Shown here in pieces: positions 8,621 through 16,490 of a stretch of 18,887 nucleotides of DNA. This DNA is from DASPKX01 sp035627835 (lineage in GTDB: Bacteria; Verrucomicrobiota; Verrucomicrobiia; Limisphaerales; SXQI01), in assembly GCA_035627835.1 (NCBI GenBank), contig DASPKX010000071.1, positions 1-18,887 of the forward strand, read 5' to 3'. The stretch's first letter is position 1, and every line of letters starts with the position of its first letter. The notes beneath the pieces were generated by a model. That model had not been told where the DNA came from and ran no database searches. It saw only the letters and a list, made by a program, of their open reading frames with translations. Both the position numbers and the translations under genes were made by a program.

Positions 8621-9538
8621 TCAAACTTTCTTGGCGGCTAGCGCGCGCTTCGGTCGCGCGGCTTTCTTCGCTGGTTTAGGAGAGGCTCCAGCGCCCTCGA
8701 GCAGAGAGCGGAGAATGGCGAGGTTCTCCACATCCTCGTGGAGGTCTTCAGACTTCGGAGTCTCAAGACAACCAGGCGTGTCTTTGAACCGTGGATCGTT
8801 CACGATGTGGCGGAAAGCCTCTTTGCCGATCTTCCCTTGGCCGATGCCGGCGTGACGGTCCACGCGTGAGTTGAAATCAGTCTTGGAATCGTTCAAATGG
8901 AAGGCGAGCACCTGGTCCAGGCCGATCAACTCTTCCACTTCCCCAATGGCTTTGTCCCAGCCTTCCTTGGTGCGAATGTCGTAACCCGCTTCAAAAAAAT
9001 GGGCCGTGTCCAGACAGACGCCGAGCCGCTCCGGGCAATCGACGCGGTCATACACTGCAGCGATGTGCTCGATCTTTTCGCCCATGCAACTCCCCTGCCC
9101 TGCCGTGTTTTCCAACGCAATGCGCAGCTTCGATCCCTTGGTGGCGCGAAAGGCTTCATTGAGTCCGGCCACGATATTGCCCAGGCCCTTGTCCGGCCCG
9201 CAGCCAAGGTGCGCGCCCGGATGCATCACCATGAAAGGCAAGCCGATGGAGTCTGCCAGTCCAATCTCCAGGATGAGCGATTTAAGGGAGTTGTCGCGGT
9301 TAGGGCCGGGATCAGCGCCAAGATTGATGAGGTATCCCGAGTGACCGAAAACCGCGTGGAGCTTCGAGGCGCACAGCCCCTCGCTGTATTTGGTGATATC
9401 CACAGGGGCATACGGCTTGGCGAACCACTGCATGTTGTTCTTCACGAAGAACTGGATGACCTCGCATCCGATGCCGCAGCCGCGTTCAATTGCCCGCCAA
9501 ACGCCGCCGCTGGTGGACATATGCGCGCCAAATTTCAT
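8621..9538 (-). CDS. nfo: Endonuclease IV (apurinic/apyrimidinic endonuclease)
   Basis: A 305-residue TIM-barrel AP endonuclease that cleaves 5' to abasic sites in base excision repair using a trinuclear zinc centre. It begins with the canonical GAHMSTSGG. The metal ligands are recognisable: His66 (FGHSGY), His106 (MHPGAH), Glu143 (ENTAGQG), Asp177 and His180 (CLDTAHFFEAGYD), the His of FHLNDSK, the Asp-x-His of RVDRHAGIGQG, and the Glu of CLETPK. All are present, so the enzyme should be active. The start ATG at 9538 gives the standard N-terminus. E. coli Nfo is about 285 residues. The extra length here is a Lys/Ala/Pro-rich C-terminal tail (from about 284), a probable flexible nucleic-acid-binding extension. 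It leads a two-gene unit with the OYE gene and is divergent from a MarR gene. Confidence 0.97.
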   Translation of the reverse strand: MKFGAHMSTSGGVWRAIERGCGIGCEVIQFFVKNNMQWFAKPYAPVDITKYSEGLCASKLHAVFGHSGYLINLGADPGPNRDNSLKSLILEIGLADSIGLPFMVMHPGAHLGCGPDKGLGNIVAGLNEAFRATKGSKLRIALENTAGQGSCMGEKIEHIAAVYDRVDCPERLGVCLDTAHFFEAGYDIRTKEGWDKAIGEVEELIGLDQVLAFHLNDSKTDFNSRVDRHAGIGQGKIGKEAFRHIVNDPRFKDTPGCLETPKSEDLHEDVENLAILRSLLEGAGASPKPAKKAARPKRALAAKKV

Positions 9539-9547
9539 GGGCGTGAA

Positions 9548-9573
9548 GTTACAACTGAACCAGCCGGTTACAA
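9548..9573. promoter_or_regulatory. Candidate operator: two GTTACAA repeats around AACCAGCCGGTT
   Basis: In the nfo/marR divergent region, GTTACAA occurs at 9548-9554 and again at 9567-9573, 19 nt apart. Between and overlapping them is the near-palindrome AACCAGCCGGTT (9558-9569), with two central mismatches. MarR proteins commonly bind near-palindromes in the divergent region next to their own gene. That this site is an operator is inference. Confidence 0.3.
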
Positions 9574-9606
9574 GCGGAACAACTTCAGGACCACGGGCAG
9601 GCCCCT

Positions 9607-9635
9607 TTCGTGCGGTTTCTACTTGCTTCTATAAC
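9607..9635 (+). promoter_or_regulatory. Weak candidate promoter for the MarR gene
   Basis: TATAAC (9630-9635) is a good -10 match. The -35 position at 17 nt spacing (TTCGTG, 9607-9612) is poor. If used, transcription would begin near 9642, which excludes the upstream in-frame GTG at 9610 as the translation start and favours GTG at 9658. Confidence 0.3.
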
Positions 9636-9657
9636 AGTCCTTGCCATCAATGAAGCC

Positions 9658-10170
9658 GTGACCCCTGATCCCCATCAACAGATGGGCCATGAGCTGGCAA
9701 CTCGACTCCGCGCGGCTTACTCGCACTTGCGTGGGCGCACGCGTGCTGAGCTTTCCGAACTCGGCATGAGTTCTGAACAGTTCATCCTGCTCACCGCCCT
9801 GGCGACCGATGGCCCAGCGCACGAATCCCTTCTCGCGCAGCGGTCCAATATCGATCCACGCACGCTCCGCGCCACCTTGCGCACTCTGGAGACGCGGGGG
9901 TTGGTCAAGCGCGCGAAGACCGAGGGGCAGCCCGGCAACCGCTCTGTGGCCTTAACTTTGGCCGGAAAATCTTTGCAGAAGCGTCTATGGCGCAGGAGCG
10001 AAAAAGCACGCGCAGAATTGGCCAGCTTATTCAAACCCGAAGAAGCCGCCACGCTGATCTCCTTACTGGCGCGCGTGATTGATTCGATGCGGCCGAGCCC
10101 CAGCAGGGCCTTTACTAAAGGGGCCGGTCAGGTGAACGCCTTGCTCACGAAACGCAGCCGTCTATCGTAA
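9658..10170 (+). CDS. MarR family winged helix-turn-helix transcriptional regulator
   Basis: About 170 residues from GTG 9658, a typical MarR length. The frame is open further upstream to GTG 9610, and an ATG at 9682 is another possible start. I chose 9658 because the sequence upstream codes for an uncharacteristic hydrophobic stretch (FLLASITVLAI) and overlaps the candidate promoter. The order fits MarR: an N-terminal dimerisation helix (LATRLRAAYSHLRGRTRAEL), the helix-turn-helix (SSEQFILLTALA to SNIDPRTLRATLRTLETRGLV), the wing (GQPGNRSVALTLAGKSL), and a C-terminal dimerisation helix ending in a basic tail (LLTKRSR). These dimers usually repress genes next to them and release DNA on binding a small phenolic or oxidant ligand. 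Here the divergent nfo-OYE unit is the natural candidate target. The effector is unknown. Confidence 0.85.
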   Translation: MTPDPHQQMGHELATRLRAAYSHLRGRTRAELSELGMSSEQFILLTALATDGPAHESLLAQRSNIDPRTLRATLRTLETRGLVKRAKTEGQPGNRSVALTLAGKSLQKRLWRRSEKARAELASLFKPEEAATLISLLARVIDSMRPSPSRAFTKGAGQVNALLTKRSRLS

Positions 10171-10196
10171 TGGCCACCGGTGGGCGCCGCGAAGCG

Positions 10197-11774
10197 CTAG
10201 CTTGCCCAATAACGGTAGTTGATCTGCGGGAAAATATTGTCCTGCCACTCCACTCGGCCAAGCCATTCCTCATCGACCTTTGTGCTTGTGAGTTGCTCGT
10301 GGATCGCGATGAAGCGGAGCAAATGCTCCTTGACCCGGCGGCGAGCGTAATCCGGGCTGGTGCCGGTCCTCAAAATGAACGGCCAATCGCTCGCTTGGGC
10401 GAGCAATAGCTCACGGGCCGCTTGCTTGAGGGCTCGCTCGGTCAGGCCGGTGGCATTTGGATACAGATTTGCCAATTCTCGCATGCGCTCCTGGGCCACA
10501 TTCAGGTGCGGGTAAATCCACTCGTTGGTCTCGTTCAACCAGACGCGCCAATAACCCTCTTCGCCCCAGCTCGACGCGCTTGGTTTGGCAACCTGCTGGG
10601 TTGGGTTGTGGTTCAAGTATTCGGCCGGTGTGGTGAGCTTCACCACGTTCTGGTCGTAGTGCAGCTTGCGAATTGTGTAATCCAGGAACTGCGGCCCCTC
10701 GAACCACCAGTGGCCGAATAACTCCGCATCGTACGGCGCGATCAGGATCGGCTCGCGATCCATGATGCCATTGAGATGCTGCACCTGCTGGATGCGCGCA
10801 TTGACGAAATGCTGCGCGTGCTCCGCAGCAGCTTCGCGCGCGTGATCCAAACGATACGGCTCCTTCTGGTCTGTGTCCCCTGTGATGCGGAAATACTTGA
10901 TGCCGGTGAAGCTTCGGTTTGGCGGGGCGGGCAGATACGGCTTGATGTAGTCGTAGTCCAGGTCAAAAGCGATGTCCCGGTAGAAGTCACGGTAACGCCC
11001 ATCCCCAGGATAACCTTCATGCCGGCTCCAGACTTGCTTGGCGGATTCCAAGTCGCGACCGAAAGCAGCGATTGCATTCGGCGTGAACAGGGGCGCGAAC
11101 ACGCCGTAGCGCGGCCGCGGCCGGGAATGGAGCACACCGTGCGTGTCGGTGATGAACCAGCGGATATTCGCTTCCTGCAGCACGTTCTCGACGCCGTCCA
11201 CGTAAGCGCATTCCGGCAGCCAAATCCCGCGCGGGTCCACGCCAAAGCAGGAGCGATAATGGTCCCGGGCCACGAGTATCTGCGCACGAATGGACTCGGG
11301 GTTCTGCTGCATGAGGGGCAGCAAGCCATGCGTGGCGGCGCAGGTGATAATCTCCAGCTTCCCCTGCTCCTGAAATTTTCGGAAGGCTCCGACGATGTTT
11401 CTGCCGTAAGCAAAGTAGGTGTCGCGGATCTGGAAAAAGCGGTTGAGATAAAACTCCGCCAGAGGCCGAAGGTCGTTGTCCCAATGGGTGCGATGCGTTT
11501 CCTTGTCGGCGAGGTCGATCAACTCGTCCAGATACCGCACGTACCGATCCTGCAGAAGCGGATCGAGCAGCATCGTGCAGAGGGTCGGCGTGAGAGACAT
11601 GGTCAGGCGCGATTCCATGCCATCGCGAAGCCAGCCATCCATGACGTGGATCAGCGGGATGTACGTCTCGGTGATCGCCTCGAAGAGCCAGTTTTCCTCC
11701 AGGAAGCGCTCGTGCTCCGGGTGCCGCACGTACGGCAAATGCGCGTGCAGGATGATTGAGAGGTATCCTGCCAT
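10197..11774 (-). CDS. Glycoside hydrolase family 57 protein (alpha-1,4-glucan branching enzyme type, with DUF1957 region)
   Basis: A 525-residue cytosolic GH57 protein. The five GH57 regions are readable: HAHLPYVRHPE (10-20), THGLLP (149-153), GIWLPECAY with probable nucleophile Glu188, APYDAELFGHWWFEGP with probable acid/base Asp349, and a C-terminal segment containing SDWPFI. The long helical C-terminal part resembles the DUF1957 domain of GH57 branching enzymes such as those of Thermus and Thermococcus. The likely reaction is formation of alpha-1,6 branches in glycogen-like alpha-glucan; an amylase or glucanotransferase activity is the main alternative. The start ATG at 11774 is followed directly by the conserved GYLSIILHAHLP. 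The gene follows the DUF4912 gene after 37 nt, so the pair is probably one operon. Its stop lies 26 nt from the convergent MarR gene stop, with no clear terminator between them. Confidence 0.9.
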   Translation of the reverse strand: MAGYLSIILHAHLPYVRHPEHERFLEENWLFEAITETYIPLIHVMDGWLRDGMESRLTMSLTPTLCTMLLDPLLQDRYVRYLDELIDLADKETHRTHWDNDLRPLAEFYLNRFFQIRDTYFAYGRNIVGAFRKFQEQGKLEIITCAATHGLLPLMQQNPESIRAQILVARDHYRSCFGVDPRGIWLPECAYVDGVENVLQEANIRWFITDTHGVLHSRPRPRYGVFAPLFTPNAIAAFGRDLESAKQVWSRHEGYPGDGRYRDFYRDIAFDLDYDYIKPYLPAPPNRSFTGIKYFRITGDTDQKEPYRLDHAREAAAEHAQHFVNARIQQVQHLNGIMDREPILIAPYDAELFGHWWFEGPQFLDYTIRKLHYDQNVVKLTTPAEYLNHNPTQQVAKPSASSWGEEGYWRVWLNETNEWIYPHLNVAQERMRELANLYPNATGLTERALKQAARELLLAQASDWPFILRTGTSPDYARRRVKEHLLRFIAIHEQLTSTKVDEEWLGRVEWQDNIFPQINYRYWAS

Positions 11775-11811
11775 ATCGTTATTCAGCCCACATCGAAGTG
11801 ACTAAAGAAGG

Positions 11812-13161
11812 TTACGCAGTGTGCTCCGGACGGGGTGTGCGCAACGATGGATCCTGTGGGTGCGCGTCCACCTGCCCGATGTAATCGGTCGCTCGTTTGA
11901 ATTGCAGGTGAGCTGAGCGGGAGTCATGCCCATCAGCCGCGGTGGCTTGGGCTGGCAATGAGAAGTTGCCGTCCGGCAACGCGAAACGAAAACTGAAGCT
12001 GCCATCCTGGCGCAACCGAATCTGGCGTCCACCGATGGTGACGGTCGCATCCGGCTCTGTCGCGCCGTAGATGATCAGCTCGGCGTTCACATTAAACCAA
12101 AACCCTTTGCGGGCCGGCATGCCGCCGAACGCGCTGGAAACACTCGAGAGAGCCTCACTGGAAAGCGCGCCGAGCTGGGCCTTCTCGGCGAGCTGCGCAG
12201 CGGCCATGGAGGAAATGTCTTTTGCGAGGCGGCGGCGGATGAGTTCCGTGACTTCAAGGGAGCCGATCCAAACCCGGCGAACTTGATCCATGGTCAGCAC
12301 CGCCGCTAAAGCTTGCGACTGAGCTTCAGTCCACTGGGCGGGAGGGAGATTTGGTTGCTCGGGCAAATTCGTGTGACCGGCCTCGCGCAATTGCCGAATC
12401 GCTTCAACCAGTGGAACGTGCTCTCGGGCCGCTTCCTGAACAGCGCTGAGCAACTGGCGGAAGCTCACCTCCGTTGGGATGGTCGCGAACTGAACGGAGG
12501 TGTCATCGGACAATGTGTCCGGTGGGGTGATCGTCGCGTTAGAGGTGGCGACGGTGGTCCATTCGCCCTCCCCTTTGGAGTAAAAGCCAAGTTCCGCCAA
12601 GAACTTCGTCTCACTCTGGCCCACGTAAATAAACCAGTTGCGCGATTCGGGATGGACCTGCACTTCGGCAACGGGCTTGGTCCCGACGCGGTTGCGAAAG
12701 ACGCGGACCACGAGATGCCCCTCGGATGATTGAGCGTTCAACGCCCGTAATTGCTCACTGGTTAAATCCCAACTCGCGTAGAGCCAATGTGGATCCCGCG
12801 CGGTGAGTGAAATGCGTTTTGTGCCGTAACCTTCTGGAAGCTCCCCAAGATCCTCCAATGGGCGGGTCACCCCCAAGGCATACCGCGTCCCCGGGCCGCT
12901 CGGGCGAGAGACGTTCGTGACGTCCCCCTCTAGGAGAATAGGAGGCAGCTCGCTCTTAGGCAGGGTTTTAGGCTTTGCGGCGCGCGGTTGTTTGGCTGGT
13001 TTCGCCCCCTCTAAAGGTGGGGTGGGAGCAGCGGCTTGCGCGCTCTTCGCGGGAGTTTGCTGGTCCGCGCCCGGAGCCTTGGCGGGGCTTTTATCTGACG
13101 CCGCTTCAGCGGGCTTCGCTGAAGACCTGGCAGTTTTCTTTGGCTTTTTATCGGGGCTCAT
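11812..13161 (-). CDS. DUF4912 domain-containing protein
   Basis: 449 residues. The N-terminal 70 or so residues are a low-complexity Ala/Lys/Pro/Ser-rich segment, probably disordered. A DUF4912-type beta domain follows (about 108-215) with the signature YGTKRISLTARDPHWLYASWDL and a later RNWFIYVG strand. Next comes a helical middle (about 230-345), then a C-terminal beta unit with YGATEPDATVTIGG and DGSFSFRFALPDG (about 365-400). The biochemical role of DUF4912 is not established. From memory it is often found beside GH57/branching enzymes, as here, and its fold resembles carbohydrate-binding beta-sandwiches, so a glycogen-related or scaffolding role is inferred. The start ATG at 13161 has no strong Shine-Dalgarno. 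Confidence 0.88.
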   Translation of the reverse strand: MSPDKKPKKTARSSAKPAEAASDKSPAKAPGADQQTPAKSAQAAAPTPPLEGAKPAKQPRAAKPKTLPKSELPPILLEGDVTNVSRPSGPGTRYALGVTRPLEDLGELPEGYGTKRISLTARDPHWLYASWDLTSEQLRALNAQSSEGHLVVRVFRNRVGTKPVAEVQVHPESRNWFIYVGQSETKFLAELGFYSKGEGEWTTVATSNATITPPDTLSDDTSVQFATIPTEVSFRQLLSAVQEAAREHVPLVEAIRQLREAGHTNLPEQPNLPPAQWTEAQSQALAAVLTMDQVRRVWIGSLEVTELIRRRLAKDISSMAAAQLAEKAQLGALSSEALSSVSSAFGGMPARKGFWFNVNAELIIYGATEPDATVTIGGRQIRLRQDGSFSFRFALPDGNFSLPAQATAADGHDSRSAHLQFKRATDYIGQVDAHPQDPSLRTPRPEHTA

Positions 13162-13318
13162 AGCGGAGTTACCAAGCGGAAATACCCAAACACCTCACGA
13201 GCCACGGAGCCTACCCCAACCAGCATTCCTTGCAACAGGGAATCCCCTCCGGCCGATTGCGTAAGCAACCGTGGCCGCACACTCGCACGGCCATTTTTCC
13301 GAACACAACCGTGCCTCG
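13162..13318. other. Intergenic region upstream of the DUF4912-GH57 unit
   Basis: This is the main part of the largest gene-free stretch (13162-13370). It must hold the promoter for the minus-strand DUF4912 gene if the pilus terminator works. The best match I see on the minus strand is TTGCAA (13235-13230) followed after 16 nt by TAGGCT (13213-13208); the -10 is poor. No small gene or RNA is evident. Confidence 0.3.
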
Positions 13319-13350
13319 AAAAAAAAGAGACCGGCCAATTGGCCGGTCTC
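13319..13350 (-). terminator. Rho-independent terminator of the type IV pilus operon
   Basis: A perfect 24-bp palindrome at 13327-13350 (arms GAGACCGGCC and GGCCGGTCTC around AATT) is followed on the minus strand by eight consecutive T's (13326-13319). It starts about 20 nt after the pilC stop. The stem is very stable and the T-run is one-sided, so it should end minus-strand transcription and separate the pilus operon from the DUF4912 gene. Confidence 0.92.
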
Positions 13351-13370
13351 GCGTAAATCTGAACTGACTT

Positions 13371-14687
13371 TTAATCGTCGCCGCCGCCGCTGCCGCCTTC
13401 CGCGCCGAGCTGGTCGATCAGCTTGATCAGCGGCAGGAACAACGCGATCACGATGCTGCCGACGATGACGGCCAGGAACACGATCATAATCGGCTCCAGA
13501 AGGGAAGTCATTGCGGACACCGCGTTATCGACCTCTTCCTCGTAGTTATCGGCGATCTTCATCAACATTTCAGGGAGCGCGCCGGTTTGCTCACCGACAT
13601 CCACCATGGAAATAACCATTGGGGGGAACACCCGCGAAGCTTCGAGTGGCTGGGTGATGGTTTCACCTTCCTTCACGCTCTCATGCACGGCGCCGACCGC
13701 TTCACCGACAATGACGTTGCCGGAGGTTTCCTTTACAATCGTGAGCGCCTGGAGAATGGGCACGCCGGAGCTGACGAGGGTGCCGAGAGTTCGCGTGAAG
13801 CGGGCAATCGCCACCTTGCTGATGACCGGCCCCAGGACGGGCATCTTCAGCTTCGCGCGATCGGTCAACTTGCGGCCGAACTTCGTTTTCTTGAAAAATT
13901 TAAAAGCGATGCCCAGCGCGATCATAATGCCGATCGTCGCCAGGATGTTGTTCGCAATCTTGTCAGAAATATTCAGCACGAAGTTTGTGAACGCCGGGAG
14001 ATCCTGGCCTTCCAACATGTCCGCGAAGATCTGCTTGAACTTCGGAACGACGAACACCATCAACACGCCGAGAATGACGGTCGCAACCACCATGACCGCG
14101 ACCGGGTAGAACATCGCAGCCACAACCTTGCCCTTGATCTTTTGGGCTTTTTCCATGAACTCAGCGAGACGCTTGAGCACGACTTCGAGCACACCGCCCA
14201 ACTCGCCAGCCTTCACCATGTTCACGTAGAGCTTGTTAAACACCTTCGGGTGCTGCGCCAAGCCTTCGGACAATGTGCTGCCGCCTTCGATTGAAGCAGC
14301 GAGATCATTAATGATCTTCTTGAGCGTGACGTTGCGCTCCTGCTTCTCAAGCACGCGGAGCCCGCGCAAAAGCGGGAGACCGGCTTCCACCAGCGTGGCG
14401 ATCTGGCGCGTGAACGTGGTGAGAACTTTGGGTTTAACTTTGCCGCCGAAGCCAGGGATGCGGATGTTCAGGTTCATCCCGCCCTTCTTCTTGGCCCCGG
14501 GCTTGGCTGAAGTGACCTTCTTCGCGCCCTTTTCCGCTTTTCCGCCCTTCTCCGCCTCGGTCACCTTTGTGGGGAAGAACCCCATTTCTTTAAGGCGCGT
14601 GATCGCTTCATTTTGGGAAGCAACCTCCAGCGTGCCTTTGGTTTCCTTGCCACGGGAATCCATGGCAACGTAATTAAATTTGGGCAT
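13371..14687 (-). CDS. pilC: Type IV pilus/type II secretion inner-membrane platform protein (PilC/GspF)
   Basis: 438 residues, somewhat longer than typical GspF/PilC (about 400). It begins with the family N-terminus PKFNYVAMDSRGKETKGTLEV and has a Lys/Gly/Ala-rich insert at 44-70. Two T2SSF helical domains follow (about 90-213 and 293-415), each with the conserved pattern 'F.R....L...G.PLL..L' and a later 'GE..G.L'. Membrane helices are visible near 189-214, 245-264 and 397-422. The C-terminus is a short Gly/Ser/Asp tail (GGSGGGDD). The protein is the platform that the ATPases rotate to add or remove pilins. It is the last gene of the operon, 79 nt after the second PilB gene. Confidence 0.94.
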   Translation of the reverse strand: MPKFNYVAMDSRGKETKGTLEVASQNEAITRLKEMGFFPTKVTEAEKGGKAEKGAKKVTSAKPGAKKKGGMNLNIRIPGFGGKVKPKVLTTFTRQIATLVEAGLPLLRGLRVLEKQERNVTLKKIINDLAASIEGGSTLSEGLAQHPKVFNKLYVNMVKAGELGGVLEVVLKRLAEFMEKAQKIKGKVVAAMFYPVAVMVVATVILGVLMVFVVPKFKQIFADMLEGQDLPAFTNFVLNISDKIANNILATIGIMIALGIAFKFFKKTKFGRKLTDRAKLKMPVLGPVISKVAIARFTRTLGTLVSSGVPILQALTIVKETSGNVIVGEAVGAVHESVKEGETITQPLEASRVFPPMVISMVDVGEQTGALPEMLMKIADNYEEEVDNAVSAMTSLLEPIMIVFLAVIVGSIVIALFLPLIKLIDQLGAEGGSGGGDD

Positions 14688-14690
14688 AAA

Positions 14691-14700
14691 CTTCTCTCTC
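14691..14700 (-). promoter_or_regulatory. Ribosome binding site of pilC
   Basis: GAGAGAGAAG on the minus strand lies 3 nt before the ATG at 14687, or about 7 nt if the GAGAG core is used. It is the clearest purine-rich Shine-Dalgarno in the window; most other genes here have weak or no recognisable one. It fixes the pilC start. Confidence 0.6.
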
Positions 14701-14720
14701 TAACTTCTTGGACAGGGTTA

Positions 14721-14760
14721 GGCGCGGAACGTCATACTCTATCGCCCCTGGCTCCGCACC
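14721..14760 (-). promoter_or_regulatory. Possible RNA stem-loop between pilB and pilC
   Basis: On the minus strand GGTGCGGA (14760-14753) can pair with TCCGCGCC (14728-14721), 8 pairs including one G-U, around a 24-nt loop. No T-run follows, so it is not a normal terminator. It could modulate pilC expression or protect an mRNA end. It may also be chance in GC-rich DNA. Confidence 0.3.
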
Positions 14761-14766
14761 CACTTT

Positions 14767-16485
14767 TTATGTGTACTTAAGGACTTCCTCCACCGTGGTG
14801 TCGCCGTCAAAAATGCTGCGCAAGCCATCCTGGCGCAAAGTCACCATTCCGTTTTCGACCGCTTTTTGGCGGACGACAAGAGTCGGCGCGCGCTGGTTGA
14901 TCTGCTCACGGATCACTTCCGAGACGATAAGCAGCTCGAAAATACCTTTTCGGCCTTTGTAGCCGGTGTCGTTGCAGTTCGCGCAACCACGGCCGTAGTA
15001 GAACGCTTTGTCGCCAATCTCATGAGGCGACAAGTTGAGCAGGGCAAGCTGGTTTTCGGTCGGCTCAAACGGCGTGCGGCATTTCTTGCAAATGGTTCGA
15101 ACGAGACGTTGAGCCAGCACACCCAGGAGCGTCGAAGAAATCAGGAACGGCTCCACACCCATATCGACCAAGCGAGTAACCGCGCCCGGCGCGTCGTTTG
15201 TGTGCAATGTGCTCAACACCAAGTGACCAGTGAGCGATGCCTGGATCGCAATTTGCGAGGTTTCCAAGTCGCGCATTTCACCCAGCATGATCACGTCAGG
15301 GTCTTGACGCAGGAAGGAGCGGAGCGCCTTCATGAAGGTCATCCCGACACCTTCATTGATCGCCACCTGCATGATGCCCTCGATATCAAACTCAACCGGA
15401 TCCTCAGCGGTCAGAATCTTGACGTCGATGCTGTTGATCTTGCGCAGGCAGGAGTAAAGCGTGGTCGTTTTACCGGAGCCGGTTGGGCCTGTGACAACGT
15501 AAATCCCGTTCGGCTGGTTAATCGCTTCGATCGTGTAATCGTAAACGAACTTCGGCAACCCGAGCACTTCCAGGTCCAGCGTCAAAGCGGAGCGATCCAA
15601 CACGCGCAACACCACCGATTCCCCGAACTGAGTCGGCAGAGTGGAAACACGCAAGTCAACCTGCCTTCCGCCGAGATTAATGGCGATACGACCGTCCTGC
15701 GGCAAGCGTCGCTCAGCGATGTCCATATTCGCCATGACCTTCAAACGGGAGGTCACCGGCTGCGCCAAATGCTTGGGCGGCGGCGTCATTTCATACAGCG
15801 CGCCGTCCACGCGGTAACGGATCTTGAATTCGTCCTCGAAGGGCTCGAAATGAATATCGCTCGCCCGGTCCTGGATCGCCTGGAAGAGCACCAGGTTCAC
15901 AAATTTGATGATTGGGGTCGCGTCGGCGAGATCGATGTCCTGCGCCTTGGACGTGGAAGCCTGCGCCTCGGGCACCTCATTAAGGTCCATCGAGGAGCCG
16001 AGTTCCTTTAGAATGTCGGCCATCTCCCCGGAAGCCGCCGCGCTGCCGACCTCGGGATAGAACTTGTCCAGGGCGCGCATCACCTGTTCAGGATCCGCCA
16101 CGACCATTTGCACTTCTTTGCCGATGGCAAAACCGACCTGATCCGCCAGGCCCGGATCGAGCGCATTAACAGATGCCACCTGCACGGTGTTGCCGTAAAC
16201 AGCCACCGGAACGACCTGGTACATGCGAGCGGTCGCGGCAGGGATGGCAGCGACCACTTCGGGCGTCATTGTCGCGTCGGAGATGTCCACCACCTCCGTG
16301 GCCACGGCGTCCGCCATGATCTGGAGCTGCATGGAAGTGTCCACCAGGCCGAAGTCGCTCAGCACTTTGCTGATCGGCTTGCCGGTCCGGGCGGCTTCCT
16401 GCGTGACCTCCTCGACCTGAAGGTCATCAATCATTTCCCGGTCGCGCACGAGCGCGAGCAATGGATCGTTAATGAGCGTCGGCAT
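14767..16485 (-). CDS. pilB: PilB/GspE-type pilus assembly ATPase (full-length copy)
   Basis: A 572-residue hexameric AAA-like ATPase that powers pilus extension or secretion at the cytoplasmic face. The N-terminal MshEN-like domain (about 1-145) lacks a clear RLGxxL motif, so c-di-GMP binding is doubtful. The catalytic part shows the Asp box RASDIHFEPFE (207-217), Walker A GPTGSGKT (333-340), AEDPVEF (360-366), Walker B region DPDVIMLGEMRD (395-406), His box TGHLVLSTLHTNDA (419-432) and the zinc-binding tetracysteine C466xxC469 ... C501xxC504, which marks PilB/GspE and not PilT. The ATG at 16485 is 5 nt after the pilT stop and has no Shine-Dalgarno, consistent with translational coupling. 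It may serve either a type IV pilus or a type II secretion-like pseudopilus. Confidence 0.95.
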   Translation of the reverse strand: MPTLINDPLLALVRDREMIDDLQVEEVTQEAARTGKPISKVLSDFGLVDTSMQLQIMADAVATEVVDISDATMTPEVVAAIPAATARMYQVVPVAVYGNTVQVASVNALDPGLADQVGFAIGKEVQMVVADPEQVMRALDKFYPEVGSAAASGEMADILKELGSSMDLNEVPEAQASTSKAQDIDLADATPIIKFVNLVLFQAIQDRASDIHFEPFEDEFKIRYRVDGALYEMTPPPKHLAQPVTSRLKVMANMDIAERRLPQDGRIAINLGGRQVDLRVSTLPTQFGESVVLRVLDRSALTLDLEVLGLPKFVYDYTIEAINQPNGIYVVTGPTGSGKTTTLYSCLRKINSIDVKILTAEDPVEFDIEGIMQVAINEGVGMTFMKALRSFLRQDPDVIMLGEMRDLETSQIAIQASLTGHLVLSTLHTNDAPGAVTRLVDMGVEPFLISSTLLGVLAQRLVRTICKKCRTPFEPTENQLALLNLSPHEIGDKAFYYGRGCANCNDTGYKGRKGIFELLIVSEVIREQINQRAPTLVVRQKAVENGMVTLRQDGLRSIFDGDTTVEEVLKYT

Positions 16486-16490
16486 AAGGA

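Noticed and set aside
9610..9657. Extended N-terminus of the MarR protein from GTG 9610
   Set aside because: The added hydrophobic residues are atypical of MarR proteins, and the segment overlaps a TATAAC-type -10 element.
10174..10183. Palindrome CCACCGGTGG between the convergent marR and GH57 genes as a terminator
   Set aside because: It has no loop and no T-run on either strand; most likely chance or at best a weak protein site.
10776..11759. 327-codon plus-strand frame opposite the GH57 gene
   Set aside because: Fully contained in a gene with all five GH57 motifs; no independent coding evidence.
14866..16011. 381-codon plus-strand frame opposite pilB
   Set aside because: It lies entirely inside the well-supported pilB gene. 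Its His/Arg/Gln-rich product shows no family resemblance, so it is an antisense shadow.
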